Positions 32,683 through 46,265 are shown, numbered from the stretch's first letter. The stretch is DNA of 64,000 nt from Viscum album (GCA_963277665.1 OY728120.1:945921195-945985194); one strand, 5' to 3'. Notes: generated from the letters alone by a model not told the origin. Translations and numbers: made by a program.

Positions 32683-35600
32683 ATGCCTTCGAAAAGACGT
32701 GGGAATCAGATCCAAAAAGAGGCTGTTGTTGAACCTCAGCAAGCGAGACCTAATGTGGATTCGAGTCTGGTTGAGGTGATCGTTCACACTGTCCAAGCTC
32801 TAGGACAGGCACCACCTCCAGTCCCTGTTCAGACTCCAGCTTTATATCCTCAAATTGATATTCACCGAAGTCATTCTCAAGAGTTCCTACGCCAGAAGCC
32901 ACCAGTTTTCAAAGGCTCCACTGACCCTCAACATGCTGAGGAATGGTTGAGTAAGATTAAACGTCTTTTTGGGTTCTTGGAGACACCTGAAGTGATCAAG
33001 GTGAAGTGTGCCACCTTCGTGCTGGAGGGACCAAGCAGGAGATGGTGGGACACGATGGTGACGGCAGGAAAAAATGAGGGATTGGAGTGGAAATACTTTA
33101 GGGCTATTTTCACTGATCAGTTCTATCCAGAATCAATAGTGTTGGCCAAGGCTGTGGAGTTTTTCAAGCTTGAGAAGGCCAACAAAACTGTGACTGAGTA
33201 CTCAAATCGCTTTGCTGAATTGGTACAGTTTGTTCCTGAAATTGTATCTAATGATAGGATGAAGGCTCGATGATTTGAGTTGGGGCTTCGATCAGATATT
33301 CGTTCTCAAGTTTTCTTATTGAAGTTGCCCATTTATGCCGATGTGTTGGATAGGGCGATGATGGTTGAGATGGACATGGCAGGAAATTCATGGTTGAAGG
33401 GAGTTTCTTTTCCTTCTTGTGACAGTGTTGGTCCCCTTAATGGGAAACGGAAGCGCAACGTCTCATATGGTAGTTCTCGACATCAGAGTCATTCTAGACC
33501 TCCGGTAGCACCAGAAGGGGATTCTTTGACTTGCTATCAGTGTGAAAAGTCGGGGCATTCTAAGAGGATTTTCACTAAGGCACCCAAGAACTGTAGCTCC
33601 TGCGGATGTTTGGGTCACTTACAGAGATTCTGCCATCACTTCTCTACTCCACGTAGTGGAACAGGATCATCAACACCTCCAGAAACTACAGGGAAATCAA
33701 ATGCTACACATGCTAAAAGGTTCCAGCCACATGCATCAGGAACGAAGCTTCTTCACGCAGTGGAAGAGTCGCCAGAGGTAGATGAAGCAGGTCCTACAAC
33801 TGTGAGAGGTACCATCACTATAGATTCATCCTTAGTGACATCACTTTTCGATACTGGTGCATCTCAATATTTTATTTCAACCCATATTTTTAATCTACTT
33901 AATCTACCCATGGAACTTTCGTCTTGTGTGATGGATATTACTACACCTCTTGGTACGGTGAGAGAGAAGGGTCTCTGTAGTCCTTCTTGCGTCTTCTTTC
34001 TTTTAGATGTCGAGCTTGTTTGGGACTTTTTGGTTCTTAACATGAAATATTTTGACATAATATTTGGGATGGATTGGCCCATCGCCAATAAAGCCCGGAT
34101 TGATTATCACCTCCGACGGGTCTACCTTACTACACCCAGTGGTGTGCCTCTTGTTTTTCAAGGAGAATGGGACCCCAGGTCAGGCAGAGCTAGACCTTCT
34201 TATCCAGAGCTAGGGAAAATTATATCAGTGATTTCTTTTGATCTAGAGAAATATCCAAAAAGTGGTGATCTTCCTCTAGTCGTCACTGAGTTTCCAGACG
34301 TGTTTCCTTCTGACTTATCTGGTCTGCCACCGGTAATGGAGATTGTTTTTTCAATTGATTTAATGCATGGTACTCAACCGGTTTCTATCCCTTCTTACCG
34401 AATGTCTCCAGCCGAATTAAAATTACTAAAGTATCAGTTAGACGATCTTCTTGAGAAAGTTTTTATACACCTGAGTGTGTCACCTTGGGCAGCACCAGTT
34501 CTCTTCGCCTAGAAGGTCGATGGTTCTCTACGCTTATGTGTTGATTATCGAAATCTCAATCGAGTTACGATAAAGAACAAGTATCTGTTACCATGAATTG
34601 ATGATTTTTTTGACCAATTGAAAGGGGAAAAGTGGTTTTCAAAAATTGATCTTCGATCTGGTTACCATCAGTTGAGGATAAAGGAATCTGACATTCAGAA
34701 AACCGCCTTTCGAAGTAGGTATGTCCATTATGAGTACCTTGTCATGCCCTTCGGCCTAACAAATGCTCCTGCAGTTTTCATGGCCTTGATGAATCAATTT
34801 TTTCATGAGTATCTGGATAATTTTGTGGTAATCTTTGTGGATTACATCCTTGTATACTCCAAGTCTGAGGAGGATCACGTGCTTCATCTGAGAACAGTTC
34901 TAGGTCTTTTAAGAAATCACCGTCTTTATGCCAAGCTTTCAAAGTGTGATTTCTGGATCCGAGAAGTGAAATTCTTGGGACATGTGGTGTCAGAGCAAGG
35001 TATATCAGTTGATCCTGAGAAGGTGAATGCTGTTATGACTTGAGAACAACCACGAAATGTTTTCGAGATTCAGAGATTCTTGGTCTTAGTAAGATATTAT
35101 CGCCGTTTTGTCAAATATTTTTCAAAGTTAGCTTCTCCAATGACTGCTCTAACTCGAAAGGGAGTGAAGTTTTCCGGGAATGACAAATGTCAGAGTTCTT
35201 TTTTTGAGCTAAAGCATCTTTTGACTACTGCACCGATTTTAACTCTTCCTAAGGCTGGGGTAGGTTATGTGGTATTCTGTGATGCATCGAGTTCAGCTTT
35301 GGGATGTGTCCTTATGCAAGGTAATCATGTTGTTGCTTATGGATCACGTCAACTTAAGCCTCATGAGAATAACTACCCTACCAATGACCTTGAAATTTTA
35401 GCTGTAATGCACTCACTCAAGTGTTGGCGACATTACCTTTATGGAGAAAGGTTTACTGTGTATTCAGACCACAAGAGCTTGAGTTATATCTTCTCTAAAA
35501 AAGATTTGAATCTCCGCCAAAGGCGTTGGGTGGATTACCTGCAATCTTTCGACTTTGACATCGCCTACACACCGGGGAAATGGAATGTAGTTGCAGATGC

Positions 35601-37182
35601 GTTAAGTAGGAAACCTTCATCTCAGGATGTGAAAGAATCTTCAGAAGAGTGGAGTTTGATGGCTCTTTTTGCTCAGTTGCATATTGGAGTTCAGTGGAAG
35701 GGGAATGAAGTTTCTTTAGCCAGTGTTCAGTTGACTTCTTCTCTCCTCGAGTTAATTCTTCAGGAACAACAACTGGATGATGAATTACATGGCAATAGGG
35801 ACTCTCTTTATGGTGGGGAGACTGACACCTTGTGGTCATTCTCCAAAGAGGGTGTTCTGTGTTATCAAAACTGTTACGTTGTGCCGTTATCGGCAAGGAA
35901 GGATGTGATGAGAGATTGCCATAACTCTCAGTGGGTTGTGCACCCGGGGACCACGAAGATGTTCTATGATATGCAACGATAGTTCTGATGGCCAGGTATG
36001 AGACGAGACATTGATGAGTTTGTACCTCATTGCTATACATGCTAGCAGGTGAAATCCAAGCACCAGAAACCTTTGGGTTTGCTTCAACCACTTCCAGTCC
36101 CTACATGGAAGTGGGGTGAAATATCAATGGACTTTGTGGTTGGGTTACCTCAAACCCAGAGGAAGAAGAATGCAATATGGGTTGTGATCAACAGACTGAC
36201 CAAGTCAGCTCACTTTATACCTATTTGAGATACAACCAAATTTGAAGAGTTGGGAAATATCTATGTGAAATAAATTTTTCATTTTCATGGAGTTCTATCT
36301 ATAATAGTCTCTGATAGGGATCCTCGGTTTACTTCTCACTTTTGGAGAGGCCTTCAGGTGGAACTGGGATCTCAGGTCCGTTTAAGCACGGCCTACCATC
36401 CATAGTCAGATGGCCAGACATAGAGAGCTATTCAGATCCTTGAGGACATGCTCTGTGCTTGTGTTCTCGACTTTGGTGGATATTGGGATGATCATCTGGG
36501 GTTAGCTGAGTTTTCTTATAACAACAATTATCAATCTGAGATTAAAATGGCTCCTTTTGAGGCATTTTATGGCCGTCCTTGTAAATCCCCCTTATGTTGG
36601 TCGGAGATTGGTTAATGTTCTTTGGTAGGACCGAGTTTGGTCCAAGAGACGACAGGTAAGATCCAGTTGATTCGTCAGAGAATGTTGATAGTTAAAAGTC
36701 AGTGCAAGTCTTATGCTGACCGTCACCATATACCTTTAGAGTTATTATTTGGTGACCAGGTTTTCTTGAAAGTTTCACCCCGTTTAGGTCATCGACGGCT
36801 TGGGAGGCAAGGGAAGCTTGATCTTCGTTTTGTGGGACCTTTCGAGGTTGTTGGTCTTGTGGGAAAAGTTGCTTACCGTCTAGCTCTACCACCACAGCTG
36901 ACGTCGATACATAACGTTTTCCATGTATCGCAGCTGTGGAAGTACCTCTCCAATCCATATCATGTTGTGAGCTGGAGTGATCTTGAAATTGAACCAGATT
37001 TATCTGTGACTGAACAACCAGTCAGGATTGTTGATTCTGAGACCAAGGTACTTCGTGGGAGAATGATACCTCTGGTCTGTATAATTTGGTAGCATGGTTC
37101 ATATTCTCATGAGACGTGGGAAAGGGAGGCACTAATGAGAGATCAGTGACCTCATATTTTTGACGTGGAGGTTTCTTCATAG
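32683..37182 (+). pseudogene. Gypsy (Tekay-like) gag-pol, nonsense-riddled
   Basis: One continuous frame of 1500 codons with no frameshift but about a dozen internal stops (for example 33271, 34510, 34594, 35041, 35980, 36043). Order of domains: gag (PVFKGSTDPQHAEEWLSKI); two zinc-knuckle-like motifs (CYQCEKSGHSKRIF with its last Cys lost, CSSCGCLGHLQRFC); protease (LFDTGASQYF); RT ([27 protein letters not shown]). RT is followed by RNase H ([21 protein letters not shown]), integrase ([24 protein letters not shown]) and a C-terminal part (VFHVSQLWKYL...ETWEREALMRDQ) like the chromodomain-type tail of Tekay elements. The RT catalytic box reads FVDYIL in place of F(I/V)DDIL, so a catalytic Asp is lost. 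Most stops look like CGA to TGA, CAG to TAG or TGG to TGA, the pattern of methyl-cytosine decay. The element can no longer make its own proteins. Confidence 0.92.
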
Positions 37183-37204
37183 GATTTCTGGGGACAGAAA
37201 AGTC

Positions 37205-37219
37205 TTATGGTGGGGAGGT
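37205..37219 (+). promoter_or_regulatory. Polypurine tract
   Basis: 'tatggtggggaggt' directly precedes the 3' LTR. Confidence 0.7.
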
Positions 37220-39356
37220 TGTAACATCCCGTTATGTTTTCATGTACTTTTGATGTCTCTAAGTGCCTTTGTTTTGGATTAGTGACTTGGGGGTGCGTTT
37301 AGGTGAAATTTTAAGTAAAAAAAAGGCAAGGGCTTGTGCACGGTTGGCGTACGGTTGGATAAACCGTGCGATCAAACCGTGCCAACCTAGCAGCATCGGA
37401 CAGTGGGGTACGCACGGTGTGCGCACATTTTGGTAAATCATACGACTAAACCGTGTGGACCAGCAACCCTGGACAGTGAGTTCGGCACGGTGTGCGCACG
37501 GTTCGACAAACCGTGCGGTCACTTAAAATTAGATCCTTAAATTGTGGATCTCGTTCGTTTTGCATCTAAATGATTCTTTTTTCCTCCTAAGTGTCCCTAA
37601 CTTAGGATTTGTCTTCTCCTGGAGTTAGAGAAGGTTCTCCCTTTGTTCCAGAGGCGATCCAAAGACTCCTATTTATGAATCAAAGTGGGATTCTCAGGGT
37701 ATGTGATCGTTCTTCTTCTTTCTTGATTGGTTTCTTAGATCTACTTAGATCTACTTCCCCTCTTCCCTTGATTTCTTATATCTACACCCGTTATGGGTTG
37801 ATATAAGTGAGTAAATGCCAAAATGATGAGTTTTGGTCTTGGTATTGCTAGGGGAAGGGATCTAGGATAGGTTTTTGGAGAATCAACTCGGATTCTTGAG
37901 TGTTCTTCAATCGTTGTGGTTTCGGTCAAAACCTTCGAGGTAGGTGGTCCCGTCCCGACTTGCCAAATTGATTATCTTCATTGATTGATTTATTTCACTT
38001 GGTGATTTTAATTCAATTCCTTTGAATTGAGATATTTTAATTGGTTTTGGCATGAGAATTTGGAAAACCCCCAATTCCATTGAATTGGGGTGTGTGTGCT
38101 TATGGAAATTGGATAATTTAAATTGTGGAATTTTAGTTATGTATTTGATGGAAATGTTTTCAATTGAATTGTTGATTTCAATTGTGGAAATAAATTGTGA
38201 AATGATGGAATTGGTTTTGAATGGATTTAAAACTGGTGAAAATGGATTAAAATGTTTTGATAGAAACCCATTGGTTTTATCTTGCGAAAAAGGAATATTT
38301 TTGAATAAAACCTGGTGTGGTTTTAAATGGAATGGAATTGGCACTTTGAAATGGAATAATGGGATTGATCATATTTTAATCATTCTTAAAATAGTTTTCC
38401 CATCATGTAAGAGCGCATACAAGCCTTAGGTAGTTAGTGAGTTATTTGGATACACTCTACGATACGACAACGTTCTAAAACATACTTGCGGAAGGTCACA
38501 TCCCCGATGGGTTGGTGATGAGTCTCCTTTGGCTAGTGTCATAGGGATGTGTATAGACACATTTTTGCTGAGTTCACATAGAGAGTGTGGAATCCCATAA
38601 CTGATTAATACTATCGTACCTTTTGGCAGATGACCATGTTGCTCGCCTAAATATTTATATGTGATGTATAAATGTTTTCCAATGTTTTTGAACTACTTTA
38701 CATGATTTCTGATTTTACATAAACTGTTTTATGTAACTGTTTTATTTAATCCATTGTCTTAAAAGTATTTCATCACTGTAAAACCTTTCTTGGTGAACTT
38801 TCCTTTACTTGAAAATGTATAGCATGATTTTTTAAAATATTCTTTCTTATTTCCAAACCTGTTTACTTTAAAATTGAAAGTTTTTCTTTGGATAATCTTT
38901 CTTTGGAATCTATTATGGAATCTCTGGTGGTATCCTACTGGGCTTAGGCTCATACCCTACTTTTTCCTTCGGGTGTTTGTGGACCTCTTTCTTCCAGGTT
39001 CGTGCAAGGGGAAAGGATCACTTGGAGGTGGATCCAGCTGTTGAGTTTTCAACATGGTGAGTTGTGTCCTTGGGGACTTTGGGGTGGTTTTCCTATTTTA
39101 TGTACTTGGGTTGTAGTACTTTGGGATTTCTTTGCCTCTTTGTTTTCTGGTACAATGCTCCCAGTGGAGTTTCTTTGTTATGCATACTGTTTTTTTACTC
39201 TTGCTTCCGCGTCCTTGTGGCAAATTTGTTCCCACTTGTATGTTGTACGATGCCAGGTGCTAGTCGCCGACCCATGGGGATCGAGAATGCCCTTCGAGCT
39301 ATGTCAGGGCCGGCTCGGTTATTGGGTTACCAGGGTACCCGGGCTGGTTCGTGATA
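37220..39356 (+). mobile_element. 3' LTR of the 30-39 kb gypsy element
   Basis: TGTAACATCCCG...GGTTCGTGATA, 2137 bp. It aligns along its whole length to 30266-32380; the terminal CA has become TA. It is followed by the target duplication GTTAT. Confidence 0.92.
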
Positions 39357-39539
39357 GTTATTTCCACGGTTTTAACCACGGCTATAGATCAATCACCACA
39401 ATGGCCAATTTCAAGGCCAGTTTCCACGGTTTTCAAAACTGTGGCAATAAGTCGGGACCTACCGCCACAGCGATAGTAGCCACGATTTTGGGGCCTATTA
39501 TCACCGTTTTGAACCAAGAAAATAGGCCTTTGTGTAGTT
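39357..39539 (+). mobile_element. Small CACTA-like element, right part
   Basis: It continues the palindrome series (ttccacggtttt...accacgg; ttccacggttttcaaaactgtgg at about 39421-39443; ccacgattttg). It ends 'aataggcctttgtgtagt', whose reverse complement ACTACACAAAGGCC is a plausible degenerate CACTA terminus. Without the gypsy insert the element would be only about 480 bp and non-autonomous. Confidence 0.5.
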
Positions 39540-39568
39540 TTGGAAATAACAAGTGGAGGATAATATTA

Positions 39569-39718
39569 CTAATCACGATCAACATCCTCCTCCGATGCCA
39601 CATCATCATGTGTTGCATCCATAAAAGGTTGGTCACCCTCTAGAACATATGTCTCAGACTCATCACCCTTAGCGTCATCTGACACATCAAAGAAACAATT
39701 ATGATAAATTTCATCCAT
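39569..39718 (-). pseudogene. Acidic C-terminal fragment, possibly CACTA-related
   Basis: A 49-codon frame from ATG 39718 reads FFDVSDDAKGDESETYVLEG and ends EEDVDRD-stop. Its style (NCFFDVSDD, FMDATHDDVAS) resembles the acidic end that follows DUF4216 in some CACTA transposases. It is too short for certainty. Confidence 0.3.
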
Positions 39719-39881
39719 GGGAAGAAATAGTTATGTCATTTCTCTATTAAAATAAGCCTAATCATTTGAGCCTCCCTTTGCGGAATCAGAGATATGAATG
39801 AGGTGTGCGAGACAAGCAATCGAAAAAAAAGAAATTACGTAATAAACTAAAGTTAATAAAAAAAATTTCAAAAGTGGAAGT

Positions 39882-40690
39882 GTCACAAACCAATCTGGGT
39901 CAACCCTAAAAACGTCACCCGAGCCGACCCGCAATATGGCTCAAGAGGCGTTCCCAATCCTCACTAGCTGGAAACTAGTGCGGAGAAGTAGATAAAACTC
40001 AATTGGGAATGATTTAGCCCATAAATGATAGATAAAAAAATAAATATATAGACAAAAACCGAAAGGTAAATTAAACACTAGCAGTGGGAAAAAATAATGA
40101 ACTACAACATGTACCTCCATGTGACCTCATGGATCACCTCTAACCATAGAACCACACTCCCTCCACGAGTGAACGAGAGGTGGATAGAAACATAAACTGA
40201 AAAAAGAGTATAGACGTGAGCATTAAAATTCCCAGCAGAAGTGCCAAAGGTTAAACAACACCCCATGATTTACCTTTAAAGATGAAACCATTTCATCATG
40301 GTTTGAAATATAATAATAAAAATATGGTTTCATTTCCATTTTAAAAATGTAACAATTTTATGTCTCGCGGAAACCATTTTCCCTTATTAATTCCTAAATA
40401 ATTTCTAAAAAGGTGAAAGATTTTCCCAAAACCAATTTTTAAGAAGAGACATAAAATGAAAGAATCATTCTTGGAAAAAACATGTCACGAAGTGTTTCAA
40501 AACAAGGGGAAACAGAATACATATAAGTAGATAAATATGAAAGGGTTTCTATGTGGAAGCATGACGGTTAGAAATATTTTTACAAAAACGTCATAAAATA
40601 AGTGAAATTAGAATACCTGTAAAAAAATTAACACAAGATATTCTTAGACACTGGGTGAAGAGACCCTAGACGCACTCAATTCGAAATCTA
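39882..40690 (-). mobile_element. Fragment of a related gypsy LTR
   Basis: 'tgtcacaaaccaatctgggt' and the following 'gagccgaccc...aagaggcgttcccaatcctca' match the reverse complement of the end of the 30-39 kb gypsy LTR ('gttcgtgaca' preceded by 'ggaacgcccttcaggctatg', 'gccgactcgg'). Similarity fades towards 40690. Confidence 0.5.
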
Positions 40691-41078
40691 TTTGTCGGCC
40701 TAATGATGCGATCTACAGTCAATAACCAACATAACCACTCTCAATTGGCCTCACCAGTGGAACAATCCCCACAGCCACTCTATGTGGTTCTAGTTCATCT
40801 AAGTGGGACGAAATAAAGGGTATGATATTGAGTTTTTCTATTGATTATTTTATCTAGTTGTTGATAAACTAACCACTGAGCAAGGGGAGAAACAACTTGG
40901 ACCAATTAGGTTTTTGTTTACATCTTTCCACCTGTACACCTTTGTATCTCCTTGGATTGTTTTCACCTGACCTCCTAACATGAATCACCTCCATTATCTT
41001 GGGAGCTCCATCTATTGCATATACTTTTACTCAAACACATGTGATGGGTTTACATAACCAAACCAAGGGCATGTATTC
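40691..41078. other. Unassigned spacer
   Basis: No open frame or repeat recognised. It could be decayed internal retroelement sequence attached to the preceding LTR fragment. Confidence 0.35.
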
Positions 41079-44000
41079 TGTAACACCTCAACCTTTCATG
41101 GTATGCTTCTCTTTGGATAATACAGTAGTGTGTGTTGTACGTAACTTCGAGTTCTAACACACACCACAACCAATCAAACTAGCCGTTATGAATAGTAATA
41201 CCAACTTTTTGAAATTTTATAAATTTTATCTTTCAAAATGGACTTCATTTTTGGATTCGGAATATCGAAATTAGCTTAGGGTGAATTTTTGGTATTTTTC
41301 CGAAAACTTTCAATTTTTGATGAATAGTGAAAAACACTTAGTTATAGTTTAAAACCGAATTTTTATTTAAATAATTATTTATTTTATTTAAATTTATTTC
41401 AGGTCAAAATAGATACATAATACCTATATAAATTCAATGTAATTCATTGGAGTCGGTTTATAATAATTTTAGATATATAAAAAATTTATTGAACTTTTCA
41501 CCGTCTATTAGATAAGTATAATTAGACAAAAAATAACCTTAGGAATAAAATATGAACCTATTTGGTCCACTTGGATTATATTAGGACATTTATTATTATT
41601 TAATTCAAATAAGAGTTAAAAGAGTTAAAATCAAAGTTTAATAACTAAAATATTTTTAATATAGGGTTATACATAAGATAAATTCGATTATAAATATTCA
41701 TTAGAAATCTAAAAAAATTTCCTAAATAATGGTATTTTATTTATAATTTTTATACATTAAATAATTTAATTTATTTATGACACAATGGTGATACAGTAAT
41801 TACCTAATTAATGAAATATTAAAATAATTGATATTATAAATATCCAAATAAATGTAATTTGAGACTTTTTATGAATTCCACTAATTTTCTAAGTTAATAT
41901 GACATGTTAGGATTGATTAAATGAATTTATTTCGAATTAAATAAGTTTTTAGAACTTTAACAAAAATCAATTATTAAATAGTGTCAAAATTGACATAAAG
42001 GAGTATTTAAACAAAAATATTATATTATTAATTGATATTCTATTCCTAAACATCTAAGGTTTGGCCAAATGACTTATATAAGGTTATATATATTAATAAT
42101 GAACCACTTGGGGTTCTATTGGCTTGTTATAGTAAGTTTATTAACCATATATATAAAAATACAAAGAGACATGGTAAATGTTAAACTATTTAACTAAGAG
42201 TTAAATATAAATGATAAGGTTGATATAGTGACCCAAACCTGTCTAAAATCTATTGGTTGAAAGGATTTCGACCCATACCCACCTTAGCCTCAAAATAAGT
42301 CACATTGGATCCATTATAAACCGAATATGAATTTATTATAAAATAATATTTTAAGTTTTTTCTATGGTGCCCCTCACCCCTCTTATTAAAGGGAACTTCT
42401 CATTCTCTCAAATTCATACCTTCAAATCCCTTTGGTTCGGCCAACCTCTGCCCAAATATCCTTTCAAATTCCCTCACTTCATTCTAGAGGCCTTCCTTTA
42501 TTCAGAAAGACAAATTAAGGAGCCCTTTTGATCAAATTAAATGGAATAACCCGAAGAAGAAGTAAACATCTCACCACCTCTTTCAAGTTCCTTTCTTCTT
42601 CCACTTCATTTTTATTTGTTGCTTTAATTATAAAATAATAACTCCAGTATCTTCTATATAATGTGATGTTATTATAAATATGGTACAACCAAATTCATTA
42701 TTCTATCCATCCCTTGAATGACATGTCACCATACGTGCGTACGTATGACTTACCGTCTCCACGTCATGGTGTAATTATTATTCAATAAATTATTATTTGG
42801 ATGGGTATAATAATGATGTTTAATTCATGTAAATAATGAATATAACATGATAATTATTCTGTATATATGATACACCATCCAATTATATATTATTTTAATA
42901 TCAAAAGAATGATATTGTTGCTCGTGCCTACGTACGGACTACCGTCTCCACGAACGCGATAAGATTCATTCCCCATCGTATCCATTCAAGACTAATTTTC
43001 ATTTGATGATTAAAAATAATGTTTAAGGACTTGATATCATTCTTGGATATGAATAAGATACAACCTAGGGATAAAAAACATGGCTTATGTAACAAAACAT
43101 ATAAAAGAAAACTAGTAAATGAACACCCGGAATGACGATAATACTAAAATATTATTAACAAAGCAATATTAAAAGATTATATATCATATCATATTTATGT
43201 ATATGATTCTTTTAAAATTTAATAATAATGATTTAACTATTATACATGAGGTTAACCAACCCTTGACCAAGGAAAAGTACAAGGTAAGGGTTAATTTCAC
43301 AATCTTTTTATTATCCGAGGTTGTTTTTACATAAGTATCTACTGGGACATCTTTATCATCCACATCCATGTTTCTTAAAAATGTATTTCAAAACATTCTT
43401 ACTATTTTATAGACTATGGGTTAAATTCATTTATACCCTTTTTGAATTTTATAAGATGTTTATAAAGGAATCTTTCCGTTGTTTTCCAAACAAGGTCCTT
43501 TTAACCTTTTCAACAGAATTAAGGTAAGAATGTCTTTTTTAACTTATACGGTGAGTGCAACTATTTTATGCCGTTATAAAATCATCGAAGCTTCCCTTAC
43601 AAGATTATAATAATATTTTCAAAGTAAATGTTTCTTTTTATAATTATGTAACTTTTAAATGATTTCAAAAAAGAGATATTTCTCTCAAATAGTTTTGATT
43701 TCATCTATGTCAACATCCTTTGATCGATTTTAAGCTTATTTGAAGTTGATTTATTATGATACAAAAATTCCATATATTATTGAAGGTTTTATGATATTAT
43801 TGACTGTGGATGTGTTATTTTTATACCATTCATGGTTTATGGATAAAGTATTGACATTTCGTATGCCAGTTTTAATACGAATGTTTATGTTATGTTTAAA
43901 CCTGTTCATGTGAGGAATGCATTGGACTTAATAAGTGATAGGTGGAGCCCGCTATAGCTCCTCGATGCATCGGTAGGTCTGATGAGACAAACTAGTGTCT

Positions 44001-44571
44001 TGGCACAAGGCCTTGACAAAATCTTATTTTTAGCCTTGGCACAAGGCCTTGACTATGTGGTTATGATAGTCTAGAATTATGCAATCCATCATTATGAATG
44101 TGGTTATTGATATTGCATGTGATTATTCGACTAGTAGAATATCCATGTGAATAATTAAATGGCATTATTTTATTTTATTTTTTACATATTATACTGAAGT
44201 TCAATTTTAAAGGGATTTTGTTTTAGTTATACATTGCCTTAAATGTTTATGCTTATTTATGAAAGTTTTCGCTATATTGTTATCCATACTGAGCATCTGA
44301 GCTCACCCCTTTCTATGTTTTATTTTTACTAGGATGTGAAGAAGTATTTTATAAATGACCTACAGGGATAGTCTAAGGGGATATGAGTGTGGACTATGGA
44401 GACTATGTTGTGGTAGTTTTTCACTTTATGATGTAATGTAAGACTTATGAATGTATCTAGTGTTTCCAAGGCTACTAAACTAATCGTTCTTTCGAGACAT
44501 GATCTTTTATTATCATTCCAATGTTATGTAATAATTCACTGACTTTGGGTAACTGGGTTTGGGGTGTTACA
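41079..44571 (+). mobile_element. 5' LTR of a third gypsy element
   Basis: It starts TGTAACACC and ends GGTGTTACA (inverted 9 bp ends), 3493 bp, directly followed by a primer-binding site. Inside are two copies of 'gtacg(t/g)a(t/c)...taccgtctccacg' (about 42735 and 42928), and two copies of 'ttggcacaaggccttgac' at about 44000 and 44036. Only this LTR is in the window, so no target duplication can be checked. Confidence 0.78.
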
Positions 44572-44588
44572 GTTGGTATCACAGGAAT
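44572..44588 (+). promoter_or_regulatory. Primer-binding site
   Basis: 'gttggtatcacaggaat' abuts the LTR and matches TTGGTATCA-AG, the initiator tRNA-Met type. Confidence 0.75.
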
Positions 44589-45065
44589 TTTAGTACAAAC
44601 CTTAGAATCTAGATTTAGATAAACTCTGATTTGAACACATAGACCTAAGATGGACTTTGAGGATTAGTGTAGAAGAACTTCCTAGAATTTTGGTATTGTA
44701 GTGATTTTGTGAGTTTTCCAAGAAATAAATCCATGTCTGGATACGAGCAGGTAGATGTGGCTCTGGCACAGATGTACCTAGGGGTAAAATCTGAAAACAC
44801 CGCTTTGAGCTAGAATCAAATGGGAATTGGTGCACAACAACGAGCCTTGCTGCACTCTTGGTTACGACACTCCCAGGGGATATGCTTAGGATAATTCTCA
44901 TTTTCTTTACAAACCATTATGAAGGGTTTATGAGTATATAATTCCTCAAAGAAAACATTTTTTATGATTATGGATTATATCCATAAACTATTCAATTTAT
45001 GTTAAGTGTTTTACAAGTTTGGATTTATGTATTACGATTCATAAACTAATCTAGTGTATGCCATT
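44589..45065 (+). other. Leader of the third gypsy element
   Basis: Untranslated stretch between primer-binding site and gag. No supported frame. Confidence 0.5.
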
Positions 45066-45630
45066 GTTTAGAAATGGCACCTAGTTGAAGAAATTGGAAC
45101 CATATCAATGCACGCACTCCATGTAGGGATTTCCCTCCTTCTCAAGATAATTATAGTGGAGCTGGTGATGCAACTGGTGCTGATCAGCTAATCACCATAC
45201 TGGGACAACTCACTCAGGTTATGGATAATAACCTTACCCATATGGAGCACCCAGATCCACAGCGTAGAGGATCAATGTTAGATAGTTTCATGAGGAAACA
45301 ACCACTAACATTCAATGGGAGTACAAATCCATTAGTAGTTGAGTAATGGATAAATTCCTTAGATAAAATATTCCATATACCTTGGGGAGTAGTGAAAGGG
45401 AAAAGGTTATCATGGCAGTTTACCACCTCACTGGAGATGCTGAACAATGGTGGTCATTAATTAAAAACAAAAATGAGGATGATGAAGTATCAAATATGGA
45501 ATGGAGGGAGTTCAAAGATCTTTTCTTAGAAAAATACTTTCCTTTTGACCATCGAGCATATATGAAAAGCAAATTTTTGAGTCTGAGACAAAAGGAGGAT
45601 GAGAATGTCAATTATGTAAGATTCACTTAA
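45066..45630 (+). pseudogene. Gypsy gag fragment
   Basis: Starting near an ATG at about 45074, the translation gives DSFMRKQPLTFNGSTNPLVVE-WINSLDKIF. After a frameshift near 45385 it continues EREKVIMAVYHLTGDAEQWW, then EWREFKDLFLEKYFPFDHRAYMKSKFLSLRQ. This is the Retrotrans_gag domain of Ty3/gypsy elements. Stops at about 45079 and 45345 and the frameshift make it dead. It breaks off before the zinc knuckle. Confidence 0.78.
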
Positions 45631-46265
45631 TATGGTTAATAAATTATGCGTAAAAATTATCGGAACATGGTTAATCAATTATGTAAGATTCACTTAATAT
45701 TAACAAGAATGTGATAATGCGAAACTATGCATAAAGGATTAAAATCCATCAATACCATATTAAGTCAGACCAAGCCTTCCATTACTTGATTAAGGGCAAG
45801 ACTCAATAAAACTATGTGTTTGACTAACCCTTGTTGGGACACCTACTTTTATAAAGGAAGCCCATATGAAAGGTTTTAGGTTTAATTAACCATATTACAT
45901 AAAGAGGAGTATCCCTTGCTAGACTTGATGTAATATTGGAGGCAAGAGTTGAGGAAATCCAAGTCAGGAATTCAGGATTGGGGAGTCCACTCAACAGATC
46001 AAGGAACTATAAGCTCACAGTTGGAAAAGACCTTCCTAACTAAATACCTTCAAATAGATTGAATAACCCTTGTTGGGGTTATGCAAAGGGGAATATGGAT
46101 CCTTACCACTAGAATGTCAAAGAGACTAGACATTCCAAGTTCAACAGTGAGGGCCATTGGGACTTGATAAAATAGTGGGAGAATTAATAAATTCATTTAT
46201 TATTTTTTCATAAAATGTAATCAAAAGGTAATGATAAATATTCTCTTTTAATTTGTAGAATCAAT
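45631..46265. other. Junction between gypsy gag and copia gag
   Basis: 'aattatgtaagattcactta' occurs twice (45609 and 45673), a local duplication. The remainder may be decayed gag tail. No copia LTR is present, so the following copia element has lost its 5' LTR here. Confidence 0.4.

Noticed and set aside
44602..44901. 99-codon minus-strand frame after the primer-binding site
   Set aside because: Antisense of the gypsy leader, with no supporting features.
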